Assembly: GCA_013397935.1 (NCBI GenBank)
Contig: VZRN01003245.1
Location: 372,001 to 436,000, forward strand
DNA from: Dasyornis broadbenti
Lineage: Eukaryota; Chordata; Aves; Passeriformes; Dasyornithidae
DNA length: 64,000 nucleotides
Direction of reading: 5' to 3'
Below are positions 13,522 through 26,400 of the stretch, in pieces. Under the pieces are notes generated by a model that ran no database searches, had not been told where the DNA came from, and saw only the letters and a program-made list of their open reading frames with translations. A program made the translations under genes and the position numbers. Within the stretch, counting starts at the first letter, position 1, and each line of letters opens with the position of its first letter.

Positions 13522-13682
13522 TTAGAAGTCCAGAGGCCGAATCATCATGGTGGTGGAGCGCAAGGAGTAGCTGGGGCCTTTGAAGTAATGCCACTTGATG
13601 CCATTGAGCTTTCCGTGGTTTTGTCCAGCAGCGTAGAACATCCCATTGAGATTAGAGGGGCCACAGGCATCAAACCACCACC
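13522..13682 (-). CDS. ANGPT1: ANGPT1 last exon, coding part: C-terminal end of the fibrinogen-like domain
   Basis: Angiopoietin-1 is a secreted ligand that activates the endothelial receptor tyrosine kinase TIE2 and stabilises blood vessels. This exon encodes its last 52 residues and the TAA stop (minus strand, 13524-13522). The frame opens with GWWFDACGPSNLNG, a hallmark of fibrinogen-like domains, and closes with TTMMIRPLDF, which matches ANGPT1 as I know it; ANGPT2 differs here (ends RPADF) and in the segment reading NHGKLNGIKWHYFKG. The acceptor is the AG just before 13682, preceded by a T-rich stretch. The exon starts with two bases that complete a glycine codon split with the previous exon (phase matches 22375). 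This region carries the C-terminal P subdomain that contacts TIE2. One residue stands out: the loop reads FYAAGQNHGK, where human ANGPT1 has T in place of the first A. Confidence 0.97.
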
Positions 13683-16600
13683 CTGAAACCATTGAGACAA
13701 AAGCTGAAACTGCAAGTGCACTAAGCATTTTATATTGTTTTACAGGTGTAAGCTGATTAGAAAATTCTGGTAAATAGCTCATAAATAGTCCTGGTGTGGT
13801 ATTTTCAGGATTTCCTTTTTCGCTCTTTTATGCTATGTTATAGGCAGCAGGGCTGAAGAACACACGTGTGTATTTATAGAATTGCAAAAGTAATTACGTC
13901 CCAACCCATTCTAGTTTTATATGCGGTATGTGAAGTAAAAGCAAGAACATGAAATACAAATAAACTGGTTTGCATATTTAGACAGTATTGCATTTTTCAT
14001 TTAAACCTCAGGAAAAGACTATAATTTGAAAGTATTTTGCATAATTTCACTTGTTATTTTGAATATAAGCATGATTTAATTTTATTTACCAGCCCTTTTC
14101 TGTTGCTTTAACTGTGATTATTGAACTTCTCAGATGCTTTTGCTTCCAGATTAGATGTTTTTAACAATTGGATTATGAGAATGATGGTGCTGCATTGCCC
14201 TATTTGAAATTGTTGCTTTAAGATTAAATTAATCAGTGAACTCTCTTGTTTATCTCTGTAAGATCTTTTCTTGTTAAGGTGAATTTTGGATAGCCATGGG
14301 AGCTAGAGTTTTGAGAAAAATTCCAAATAACATCAAACTTGGCAACCAAGACTAGAGAATACAAACTGACAAAGATAAACTAGGTGACATGCTGACTCTA
14401 CTGCAAGTAGTAGGAGTTTTTCCGGATACCTTGATGGGAATAGAATTTTCTCTCCAGCACCTTGCAGAGTGTATTGTAACACAAAGATGCTTTTCAGACT
14501 GAGGAAGGCAGAATGAATTCCCAGACTGCAAAAAGCCAATATCCCCAATGTCAAAAATGTATTAACATCTGTGGCTAGGAGTTCTATTTGACAGAAAGAT
14601 TTCTGTTGGGGCTTTTTTTTCATAGTGAGACCTATGGTTTTGTGAATATTTAGCATAGGTTTTATGCATCATTCAATGCAATATGGTTCTACTGAACATT
14701 TGTGTCATGAGGCAAATATCATAAAGATCAGGTGGTGACTTTTGCTTTTGGTAGTTAAATGCTACTTTATTTAAAAAAAAAATGTTATTTCAGCCTGCAC
14801 ATCTCAGCATTTTAATCTTCCCAGGACCCCTTGTAAAGCATTTTCCAATTGTACCGGTAGCGGCAAACTGATCATCCAGTGAGTGCCTACTGCATTCTGC
14901 AGGTGTCACTGTGGACTAGAATACAGAGTTTTAAATTTTCAGTGTGTTTTCCACTCTGATTTCTGGAAATGGAATTAAACAGTGAGAAACTCCTTTTAGA
15001 CAATGTTTACTGCCTCAGGGAATCCTCCAATTCCATCATATTCAGAGGTTAGCCTTTTACCAACCTATAATGAATGCATTTTATGAAAGTATTTTAAACT
15101 ATGGTTTACTACTACCATCTATATGATATTGTGTTTAGCCCTCAGACCCAGTGCTTACTCTGTATTCAGATCCACATAATTTATGCTTCTAGTCTTGTAA
15201 TTCCTAAGATTTTGGAAAGTACTTAGTGGGGGTTTTTTTAACAAGTAACACTTCATAATGAAATCTTAAGGGATGAATTTATGCCAGATAAATTCTGACA
15301 ATCTTCTATTTTGGTACAGCTGCCCTCCCTTTGATTTCAACGTTATACCTAAGGGGGCAATAACCAAAGAAAGGGAAAACTGTACAACTGATGTTTTACT
15401 GTAACCAGAGTATGATCTTGTAGAAAGTTAAGATGAAGTTAAACAGAGAAATCCTAATCTTCATTTTTCAAAGCTTAAACCCATATGAAGCTGGGTTCTG
15501 TTTATGGTGTTGGGATGAAGACATGGCAAGCTGACCTGGTTACCATTTCATCTTAAAGGAACAGGAATAGTTGCATAAATGGCCTTTTCTGGGATGAAGG
15601 CTTTTCAGTGGCGCCATAAAAAATCTATGCAAAAAATGGAAGAGCCAAAGAAACACATAATTTTATAAAACATTTGTGAGGACTTGCTCCAACCTCTCGT
15701 CATAGATTTCTTCTAAATAAACACTTCTTTCAAAATGTGTTTTAATGAGCTTAACTTTTTTCCTATTGTATTGTTCTCGTTAGTGAGAATGAGTGAATGT
15801 TTTAAAGATGTTTCCTAATATTGCATTAAAACTTTGGGTTTACTTTCTCACTACCTTTTTTTTTTTTTTTTTTTAAGAGAGGTTGGTTGGTCTTTTTCTT
15901 TTGTTTCATGGTGGCTTTTTCTCTCCAGATTGTTATTTCTCTCCATGCTCCCCTGCAGTCCTTGAAAGGTTTTCACTTCTTGTAGGGCCTCAGATTATCA
16001 CAAGACTTCCCACTGCATGTCTCAACACCAAAACTCACATCTTTGAATGGATGCAAAGGAAATGTTTTTTTCAGACAGTTTGTATATTGAGGAAAAGAGA
16101 AATGCAAGCAGTGACTTCCTTGGTAGCTATGAGGAAGTGGAGAAACATAAACCAGGGGTTTCTGAAAGATATACCTCAGCTCTGCCATTGCAGAAAATAC
16201 CAAATAAAGCAGCTCCAGAGCTGTGAGACAGCCTGACTCAAGGAAAGATACCCAGTAGCCAGATGTTGGCTTAATTCCTGGAGTTCACAGGATTTTCTTC
16301 TCATGAAGGATCTTGTTTATTTTGCTCTACAAAGTAATGGCTTTACCAAATAAGTATAAAGCAATCTTTGAACAGCAGTATGATTGTAATTTTGGAGATA
16401 ACTTTTGGCAATAATTTCCATGGGATATTTGAATTAGGCATGAGAATTATGAAGAATGAGAGTTATAAGAAATAATAGAAGTGAGATTTTAAAGCAAAGT
16501 AGTAAAGAGAAGGCTTTCATAGGGAGGTAAAGAGAGTTTTTATTCAGAAAGAGAGGTAGTTTACTCAAGCTGTTGTGATCACAAAGTCCCTAACTGCTTA

Positions 16601-18105
16601 TTTGAACTGAGGGTCAATTCAATTGTTTTAGGTTAGCCTATCTCTAATAATTTCTATAGTACAAGTAGCACTACCATCTCTGTTTGCAATAAAAATCCCT
16701 AGGTCATAAAATATGTTGTCCAGACAAAATAGAGTTTAAATAATTCATAGATAAGTTGTTTGACAGTTCAGCAGTACAGATAAAAGTGTATCCTCACTGT
16801 AGATGGCTGCTCTTCTGGAACAGTTGAAGTAGGTTCACATTTTGTGGATGCTTGTGCTTTGGTCTTTAATTAATGTTGTTATTACCAATGGGAAGTTGTT
16901 AAATTTCATGTCAGCTCTTTTCATTAATGATATATTCTGCATGCTTAAGCCACCTATCCCAGATAGCTGAGCTCTAGAGACCTGTTTGTACTATATCTTT
17001 GTCTGAATATGAGTGAATACTGAAATAATTTCCACAAATTCTTGCTAAAACAAAACAAAAAAAAAAAAAAAGGAGCATTGCTCAAATGAGTAACAATATT
17101 AAAAGAAAAAACCCGCAAACATCTTTTATAATGGTTTACTGAAGTGACAAGTGTAATTTTTGCATGATAGGATCTTCTCTGTCAAAAGCAACATTTAATA
17201 AAGACTTTCGTACGCCAAAGCCAACACTTTTGCTTTTTTGGTTTGTTGTATGAATTATGATTAAGCATGTATGCATGTAAAATGAGTTTTTAGCAATCTA
17301 ATGCTCATCAATTCATGAGTGCACTGTAAGTGTGGTGTGCCTTGGGAACTGTGATGATCACTTAGGTTTGATGGGAAGTTCTTAGCTGACTTTTACTTTC
17401 TGAAACAATAGATGTCTAAACATGGCACATAGGAGGGCAGACCCTTTTCTCACACATGTCTATTCTTCCTCCTGAGGACATTGAATGTCTCCAAACACAG
17501 CAGGATCTATGCAAGCTATTCAATAAGATACAAAGTATGTCAGAAATGGTACATTTTTATGGATTTATGGAATAAATGGATCCTATGAAAAGCCAATTAT
17601 TTCTAGCCCTCTGGGTTTGTCCATAAAATTTAGTGCATTTGGCAACAAAGCCAATAAGAACAATTTCTAATGCAAAAATATTGAAATAGTCCTCAATGTT
17701 CAAAAGAAGTAACAACTTATTTTCGGAAAGATTTCAATGTTTCTGACATTCTGCAGTTTAAAGAGGTTAGATGGTAATACTTAGGATCTGCTTGATTTTG
17801 CACTGTTAATTCCTGTGGATGAAGTTTTGGATGACACCTACAGCTATCAGTAGAGCCACAGGACAGAGTCCAAAAGAGTAAATGTAACAGGAAAGGCTTG
17901 GGGTTGTTCAGTCAGAATTTGAAAGACAGAGCGCCAACAATTTCAAATTAATACAAAATGTTTGAAAAAGCTTGTAAAACTTTTCAAAGGAATAGAAAAG
18001 AATGTCTGTTCTTTCCAATGATGGAGGATAGGGCAAGATGGAACACATTTAAATTATCACAGAATTAGTTAGTCAACATGCAAAGCTTTCTTATATTGAG
18101 TGTAC

Positions 18106-18139
18106 ACAAACTCATTAACAGATTACAAACTCATTAACA
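18106..18139. repeat. Short direct repeat, 15 bases, two copies
   Basis: The 15-mer ACAAACTCATTAACA occurs perfectly at 18106-18120 and again at 18125-18139, four bases apart. It is a local tandem duplication of 19 bases in an intron, with no evident role. Confidence 0.85.
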
Positions 18140-19813
18140 TGACAGTGAACATCAATAGAAATCTTGAAGATGAATAGAAAGACAGAAACAAATAGAGAAG
18201 AATCTGTCTTGGACTAAACAACCTCTGGAAGTAATTTCTATATTCTTTTATTCCTTAGGGTATTGGATTAACCAGACCACCACTTGACAATCTGAAGATT
18301 AAATTAGAATTTAGCTGTCAGGATATAAGATGAAAAGGCATTAGCTTTTCATATCAACTGGGTAATGTAGTCCCTTTCATAGGGACGTTTTTATGAGGTA
18401 AAAATAACATGAAACTCACAGACTGGTGACAACATTCTGATCTTCTAATATATCAAAAGTTCTTTATGACAGCGGGAATATGCATAAAACTTAAAAACTG
18501 GTGCTTTCCAATGTAATTAGGTGCTATCCAGGGATTCAGGTTGGATACTTTTAAGTGTGATGCTGTTAATGCTTTCAAATATTTTGTTTCAAGGAGAATG
18601 TAAGGAAAACTGTGGGTTTTCTGTTTGGAGTGTATGGGCAGATTTCTATATTTATCCAAGATCTTCCCTCCAAGTTATGACACAAATCGCCCATAACCAT
18701 CTCGCCAGAGATTTGTAAAATTCACCACTTGGAGAAAAAAGCAATGAAACAACAGGCAATGAATGCAACACTGCTTGGGAGTCATTGGGCAGTCTTTGAC
18801 TTAATAGATGAGAAAACCATTGAGGCTTAATAAATATGTGTTGAATAAATATATACTTCTCTGACTGGGGAAAGCCCTAAGATTCAAAAGATACTGAGAA
18901 AATACTCAAGGAGAGTACAATTTATTTTCATTTTTCTTATGCCTGGATTGACTGCGGTCAGAGACAAGAGACTCCAGCTGGATGGACCTCTGCTTCCCGT
19001 AAAATAAAACAAACAAACAAACATTTTATTTCAGTCATTTATGCTGATTCAAACCTGGCAAGAGCTCTAGAAAGTATCCTTGTCTCTTTGCTAAATTATG
19101 TTAGGGATCAGAAGTCTAGCAACATTCTCACTTCTTACCTGAAGCAAGGTAAATGCTTTTGTGAACATCTCAGAGTGCAGCCAATGCCAGACAAAGAAAA
19201 TCACCTTAAAACTCTTTCATGATGAGTCAAAATACCATAAGTCACTTTCCAGTGGCTGAAAACAATTGCACAAACAATTTGGGGCTCAGCTGACAGGTGG
19301 TATCTGGCTGAATGGATGGGAATTTGATCCAGGAATCTGATCCTGAGATGTTAAATGCTAAGGCTTGTGTTGGAAATCCAAGCACTTTGAACTTCTACTC
19401 ATAGCCTCATTCTGGTGAGAGTTTGTTGCATTTTTAGTGCTGTTTCTTGCAAAAAAAGTTCTGTATGTAATCATTGGGGTACTCTTCAGATTAAGGCTTG
19501 AAATAATATGGGATATATATAACCCTTTTTTTCAGTTTACTGGCCTGCGTTATTGAAACAATGAAGAAATTATTTGAATGAATATGATTTTTCTCCCTTT
19601 AAAGTAAAAAAAAAAAAAAAAAAACAAAAAAAAAACCCATTTGCATTTAAATTTCTCAAGGTACAAAAAAACCTAAAAATTTAAATTAGATGGAAGTTTG
19701 GAGGGGCTAAGAGTCCAGCTCATGAACATACTTTTGAAGACATTCCCTAAAATCCACATTAAGATAGAGTCAAGTAGCATAAAATGGCTCTTGAGAAAGA
19801 GAAGAGAAAGAAA

Positions 19814-19829
19814 GACACACACACACACA
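19814..19829. repeat. (CA)n microsatellite
   Basis: A perfect run of about eight AC/CA units inside the last ANGPT1 intron. In the gene's sense orientation it is a (TG)n tract. It is short. Confidence 0.9.
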
Positions 19830-22374
19830 AAACACTGTTGGTGCTTCTGTATTATTCTCCCACTATTTAATTTCTCATTCCAGGGAAGAGGGATGAGATA
19901 AAGGAGGAGAGAGAATAATAGTTTTGATATAGACCAAATAAAACTGACAACTAACAAGATCACAGAGAGAAATGTGTGTTTTCCTTACATTTTTATTTTC
20001 AGCCTTGATTATAACCATATCACAGTCTTGAGCTTTGGCTTATCTCAGCCTTTATTCCTGACATAAATATATTCAGTTCACCTCATAGAGATAACAGACT
20101 CACCCAAACTGTCAAGATAGCTAGAAACTTGCCTGCAGATTTCATACCATTCATCATTAAAGAGCTCTCTGTGATGTTGCCAAAACTAACAGAGTCTGAT
20201 ATCTTTTTGGGGAAAAAAATAAAGAGGTTTTCCAAAACCTATTATCATTGCTACTTTTCTAAATTAGTCTTTGTCTGGTACAAAACTGAAATATACTCTC
20301 TAAAAAGATGTTTTGGTATTTAATTCAATTTCTGATCTTTCTCAAGGAATGAGAAAGTTGTTTCAAGGAGCAAAGCATAGCAGAATGTTTGAGGAGAAGT
20401 CTAGCATGATTAAAGTCTTTCTTGAGGAACTACAAATTACTCAGTGCTGTACAGCCTGTCTCCAAAGGACTAGTACTCAGGGCCCAGTCTAAAAGAGTAG
20501 ACTTGTCTATCACCAAAGGCTAATTGCATCTCCTTTTACTGTGTGGTGATTTGCTATACTTGTGGTTTCCTCAGCCTTTGGTAATTCTCCCCCATCCTCC
20601 CTATTCATTTCATTTGGTACCAGTATACTCCAGTATGTGGTTTTCCTGTCGATTTACAGGACTGCTGCAGCAACACACGTGAACCTTGTGGAATGGTTGT
20701 TTAACAGCAGACTGACCTTAGCAGGGTGTTGACCTGCCCTAGAGCAGGAAAATAAACAAACCCCTCAGCTCCCAGAAGCAGCTGTCTGAGAGCAGAGGTG
20801 TTTCCAGGCAGCTCAGATACATGAATGAGTCTGCACTTCAGCACAGACACAGCTCACACTCAGGAGATTCTTACCAAACTCTGGCCTGCCGTGGAAGAAA
20901 CACTCTTTAATTTGGCGTGTTCTCTAAAGGGAAAAGTCAACAGTTTTAGTTTTAAATTAACTATTGACTTCTTATCCACTATCCGTCTCCAGACATATCT
21001 GGTTAGTTTCTATATTTTGTAGAAATGAAAATGTAGGGTCTGATCACCTGACCACTGGAAGTTTCCCATAATAACTTCTACTATAACTAGAGAAAGTTAG
21101 GGGAGCTTGAAAAATTGGCTTCTTAAAGACTTTTCCAACTGGATCATTTCCAACTGGCAAAAGAGAATGAGGAGGGAGGTCGTGCATCTGATATGAATTC
21201 CCAGTGATGGGAACCCATCTTCTGTTAGCAGATGAGTGCTTTAGAGGCTCATATGTGCCTGAATGTGGCCTGAGCTGGATTCAATCACAATGCCAGTAAC
21301 CACAAGTAATACAGGTTTAACAATCTGATCCAAAATACTGAAAAATTTACATGCTGTAGGACTCTTTCCAGGAAATTTAGAAATCACTGAGACAGAGTCT
21401 CCAAATAAGATCAGATGTGAAGATAAGAAAGGGCCTTTCTTAGTCATACAGTCAATGAACCAAAGAATCCCAATTTAAGCTTTCTGCTATAATGTGGAAT
21501 TCTAGACATAAAAATGAACTTGCCCATATAGGGACTAGGAATAAGTACCATTTGCCAGAGAAAGTTCTCACTCTTGTGCAGAGCATTAGGAGAAGTAATC
21601 TCAGATATTTGTTCTCTGCACTGGAGGGAACAAATACCAGGCACATACTTGCTGGCAGTCAGATTGACTTGGGACTTTAAACTGTCCCAGTGTAACTTAT
21701 CTGTGCCCTTCCCCACCTTGACTCAGTTCTTTCTTTCACTTTGCAGTTTGACTCAGTTCACAAAGGATATCAGCTCAAACCTTCCAGATTTAAACAGGTG
21801 GTTGCAGCTCTAGTCTTTCACAGGTGAGGGAATTAGTCATTTATCGTCTTTATGCATTATGCTCACATAACAGAAAAAGTTAAACCATTATAATTATTTT
21901 AATAACAGGATCACATCCCTAAGTGAAATAGACAATATTTTACTACAAGTCTAGACTCTGATTGTTTCAAAACTTTACTTTCTAATATCTAATACCTGGC
22001 CATTTTTTTCTTCTTTTTATGGTTGACTCTCCAGCTTCTCACAAACTTCTCTGCACCTTTTTAATATTTCAACTTCTCTGTTATTTTTCCTTTCTTGCCT
22101 AAATAATTACACTAATTTATGCTTTCCTTTCTGTTGCAACAGCTTCAGTGCAGAAGTATATTGATTGCATCTCTGAATAATCCTTTCTCTGCTGATCGGA
22201 ATATAGAGATATTGGCATTACCAAAATAAATACAGAAAAGAGTAGCAGTAATAATAATAAATGAAATTTTCACTCAGGACTTGTACCTCTATGATACAAC
22301 TTCATCCATGGCTGCCTTAGGAAAACACAGTAGATTCCTAATAATGTACCACATAATTTCAGAGTTGCACTCAC

Positions 22375-22505
22375 CTCCAGTCAACATGAGAGCACATTTA
22401 CACATGCAGTTGTCATTGTCAGCATCTTTTGTGCTGAATTCAGCTCCATGCAAGATCAGGCTACTCTGTTTTCCAGCAGTTCCACTATGACCTTTTAAAT
22501 AAAGC
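22375..22505 (-). CDS. ANGPT1: ANGPT1 penultimate coding exon: fibrinogen-like domain with calcium-binding loop
   Basis: A 131-base exon encoding 43 complete codons, plus one base that completes an arginine codon begun in the previous exon and one base that starts a glycine completed in the next. The reading is LYLKGHSGTAGKQSSL, then a calcium-loop motif DADNDNCMCKC (22426-22394) and ALMLTG. The Asp/Asn-rich loop followed by the closely spaced cysteines is characteristic of the angiopoietin fibrinogen-like domain and binds calcium in the family; ANGPT2 has a recognisably different version. Acceptor AG lies at 22507-22506 (preceded by TTATTTC on the minus strand) and the donor GTGAGT starts at 22374. 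No frameshift or stop is present. An apparent longer open frame across this exon is simply read-through into both introns. Confidence 0.97.
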
Positions 22506-23034
22506 CTGAAATAACAAGAGAAAACAATCAGTGTCACCAAAAGAGAAAAGAAAGCTAAGAGATTCAGGTGTTTTTCCACGTCAGGTTAGCCCTGTATGAA
22601 GTTCACTCAGAAAATTCATGAATCTCTTATGTTTTGGCTCAATCTTTTTGTTGTTTCATGAGTAAAATGGGGACATTTAGGGTTTTGCAGTGTATCTGTA
22701 GTAGCACACTGTCCTTGCTCCAGAGTAGAACTGAGTTCAAGGAATCTGAACTAGAAATACAAGTAGAGAGAGTGAGAGACAGAGGAGTGATGCCCAGATA
22801 TCTGGAGTACATTGACAGAATAATTGAGTACTTGAGTAGCTTAAACCTTCTGGTTTCTTTACTGTGGCACAGAAACAGCAATCCCAGCTAACAGGAGTCA
22901 TGTTATTAATCGCTGGGCTTGAAAGAGGATTTTAGCAGTCTTAGAATGTTTAATTCCACCATTTACAGCAGAAGCCAGCAACACAGTTCTGCCAAAGCTG
23001 TCTCTGAGTGACAAATGGAGAATAACTTAGAGTT

Positions 23035-23075
23035 NNNNNNNNNNNNNNNNNNNNNNNNNNNNNNNNNNNNNNNNN
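23035..23075. other. Assembly gap (41 N)
   Basis: A short gap with ordinary non-repetitive sequence on both sides, about 210 bases before a pentanucleotide array. The missing content cannot be inferred. Confidence 0.95.
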
Positions 23076-23284
23076 AATGGTAAATATCCCTTTTCTTAAG
23101 GAGTTTTTTCAAATAGTTGAAGCCACAAACATGAGCTACAAGCCAAAGCTCAGCTGCCAGCAGCCAAACGTGCCAGCTGCATGAGTGTTGAATGGAGAAC
23201 CTCTAGTTCACCAGGGAAACACTAGGTACCTGGGCGCCTCTGACCTGAGCTCACAATTGCAGTGACATGTGCAAGAAAATGCTG

Positions 23285-23440
23285 AGGAGAGAGAGGAGAG
23301 GAGAGGAGAGGAGAGGAGAGGAGAGGACAGGACAGGACAGGACAGGACAGGACAGGACAGGACAGGACAGGACAGGACAGGAGAGGACAGGACAGGACAG
23401 GAGAGGAGAGGACAGGAGAGGACAGGAGAGGAGAGGAAGA
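23285..23440. repeat. Pentanucleotide array of GGAGA and GGACA units
   Basis: About 31 tandem five-base units, nearly uninterrupted. The array begins with a block of GGAGA units, passes into a long block of GGACA units, and ends with the two forms interspersed. The two unit types differ by one base. Because five is not a multiple of three, all frames through it are open and give repetitive frames of up to 160 codons on both strands (Ser/Pro/Leu/Cys-rich on the minus strand, Gly/Arg/Thr/Gln/Asp-rich on the plus strand). These frames are not genes. Strand composition is strongly skewed: purine-rich on plus, pyrimidine-rich in the ANGPT1 transcript. Confidence 0.95.
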
Positions 23441-26400
23441 AAGGGAAGGTTGCAGACAACGGTTTCCTTTGCCTCTGCTTAAGGAGCACTGTGAAACAGA
23501 TATCACTGGGAGATGAATGCTCACAGAAAAACCTATTTCCCATACATAGTTGTCTATATGAGATGTGATCAATACCTTCCTTTTTTTCATAAAACATTGT
23601 TATAATAGCTTCATCTGCAAGAAGGAAGAGACAGGATCCCAGTGTCCACTGGATGAATATGAAGCCACAATCTTGACATCTCAGGAGCAATCCCTAGCCA
23701 CTGGAGGAAATAAGAAAGAAAGACACATCCCTTCCCTGTCTCACAGAATCTCTTCAAGCAGGAATAAATGAGCCACAGGGCTAACCAAGAATATGATCTG
23801 GTAAATACTGGGATAGACTTCTCCACTGAAGAGAAAGCGAGAAAAATCAGTTCTGTTTCTTGCAGGGTTATTGAAGAGGGGCAAATGTAACTTTGAAATA
23901 TCAAATATAAAATGCATAAGGAGTCATGAGAGCAGAAGTAGGACATAAGCAGGAGAGATGTCTGCCTCTCTCTGTAATTTACAGCTGGGACTGCTATCCC
24001 AGAAAATGCTTTCCCAAGTTCTCTCACAGAGTGCACAAAGAGAGCAGATGGGAAACACTGACTGCCACTGCCTCTCTGTTATATTTTTATCTAGTTACTT
24101 TGCGTGAATAGAAGAGTAAATGCTTTTACCAGAATGTCATTCATCTGTTTGTTTATATGGAAGACAAATTATTTACTGCAGTGTTCACAGTGTTAACAGC
24201 AGGAGTAGAGAACATCCCTAACCCATTCTGGCCTACAGTAGTACCCCTTGTGGTAGTAGTTAAGCTATTTGAATTTTTCCGAGATGAGGAGAGTCTGTCC
24301 TCCAGACTGAGGTTAAAATAAAACCCGGTTCTCCCACAGAACTTTGGGGCTCAATTCTGCTTACGAGAGCAAAGGCACCATATGGCAGGTTTCCTTAATC
24401 AAGTGCACGGCTGCTGTTTTTTGTTGGTTTAGTTTTGGGGTTTTTTTGTCTTGCATGCATCTGTGGGTGGATATTAGGTCCAAACAAAGCCAATTGGATT
24501 AAACTTGTCACAGAAACTTATTACAGAAAAGCCTTCTCAGGATATCCGATGAGGTTACTCAGCCCTCTCAAAATGTGAAGGCATAGAACTGTAGCACTTA
24601 GCAACCGACAGGGTCTGAGTTTCACACTTATAGACCAACATAAACTTCAATTAATTTTCAGTGAATTTCTTCCTGTATGTCATTTGTCCATCTTTTAAAA
24701 TGGAGACAGTAGGTGCTAAGCATGAATATTTTAAAATTTTTAAAAAAATTAAAAAGGACTTGTTGGGGTTATCTTTTTTAAGTAGCTACACTGTCTACCT
24801 TAATTTGATTTTAATTTTAAATGTTACCTGACTGAGGCTGATGATTAAATACCTTTGAACTCAATCCTTAGAGCAGACTACACACCCATAAACATATAAA
24901 AAATTTGGATTAAATACAAATATCATGCATAGTCAAATATCTTCTGATAGCACAAAAATAGATAAAACAAAGTATAAGCCTCAATAAAAGACTGTGAAAA
25001 TCCTTCGTAATTTAACAAGGAACAACCTAGGAACAGGAATCCAGGAAGGTCGTTGAATTATGCTATTGTCCAATCATAGTGGAAATTAGCCTGTAATGAC
25101 CATGTTCATCTATCAAATGATGTTTGTTTTAGGCAAAATTAATCTAAGATCTGTCTTTGCACATGTCCATTTCTTTGTTTCATACAAATGGAAGGCTGGA
25201 ATTCATCCCATCTTCATACATTGGACTTTTGCCTTGTTTTGCAGACTGTTCCTGATGTTTTGCAGAAAAAAGTAAACTTCCCTGGCGTTGTGTTGAGAGA
25301 AAAATTATTTTGTCACATGATATCTATGATCTGAGTTTAAATGGCTGTACATCCTCATTATCAGCCACACCAAAGCTCTCAGAAGTCTCATAAAGTCAGT
25401 ATAAAAAGCAAATGCTGTTTACTTTAATAAAAAAGGCAAGGTTAGCCAGACCTTTTTATTAGCAATCAACACTATAAAACTCATTTAGTCAATAGAAAAA
25501 AAAATACATTCTAAGAAAACATGAAACATAAAGAAATAAATAATACTGGGTATTCAATGCTTTCTCCAAAGGGTGAGGGCATTAGGATTACTCACAAGCT
25601 CTTTTCTTTCCCTGATACTTTGCAAACATTCCACTCATCACAGATTTAGATCTTGCCAGTTACGCTTGACTTTCCCTCAACATGAATTTGTCTAGTAGGT
25701 CTCCAGTGACTTTAAAAGGTTAAAGCTTAACTTGGCTCTGAACTCTAGTGTGCTTATCGTACCGTAAAGATGTGCAGACAAACCACAGGGTGAAACAGTA
25801 ATTCTGTGTCTTTGGGCTTTCCTCCCTGAATTGGCATTGCCCAACAGTTAGGAAAAAATGATACTGCAAAGCTGGCACTACTTTACACCAAAATCAGATA
25901 TCAATCAAAACCCAGAACTGGTCATGAAGCAGCCAGTTCGTCTTGTTCTGAGCTTCAGTTCAAGCCATACAGGTCCAAAATGGTCTGGTTTGAGACAGAA
26001 AGTCTGTGCAGCAGGGAAACTGATGAGCTCATTAGCTCCCAGGAGCAGGAGACATCTTACTACTTGGCCTTAGTTATTCAATACTCTTAGATTCAGATTG
26101 GTAGGATTGAACCTTTAAAATAAACTTCGAATAACTACTAGATCACATTTTCCATCCCTCAGAGAAGATGGCGATACAGGGTAGAAATCTTCTTGGTTGT
26201 TCTTGGAGACAAAGGAAAGGAAGTTAAGAATAAAAAGAACGTCATTACTGATTAAAAGTCAAAGAACATTTTCAGGACTAAATCTCCAGTCTTTCCACTT
26301 GCTCACAGCCAGAAAATTCTGAAGATCAAGGAAAGAAGGGGCAAAGCTGCTCAGATTTACAATAGGGAGGAGAAGTAAATTTGTGCCCATATAATAAAAA

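Larger units (their letters stand above)
13683..22374 (-). other. ANGPT1: ANGPT1 intron between the last two coding exons (8.7 kb)
   Basis: Bounded by a GT donor (minus strand, just after 22375) and an AG acceptor (just before 13682). It contains no exon or gene I can recognise. Homopolymer tracts occur near 15.86 kb (T), 17.05 kb (A) and 19.6 kb (A); there is a short (CA)n at 19814-19829 and a 15-base direct repeat at 18106 and 18125. The open frames inside are short and have no recognisable similarity. Confidence 0.9.

Noticed and set aside
13190..13594. Frames of 60-111 codons just downstream of the ANGPT1 stop codon on both strands
   Set aside because: They lie in the GC-richer start of the 3' UTR, and the plus-strand one depends on a poly(A) tract; the ANGPT1 frame stops at 13522.
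23208..23690. A 160-codon minus-strand frame rich in SCPVLSSPLL repeats, and partner frames on the plus strand
   Set aside because: It is produced by the five-base repeat array, which stays open in every frame; no domain or conserved flank supports a protein.
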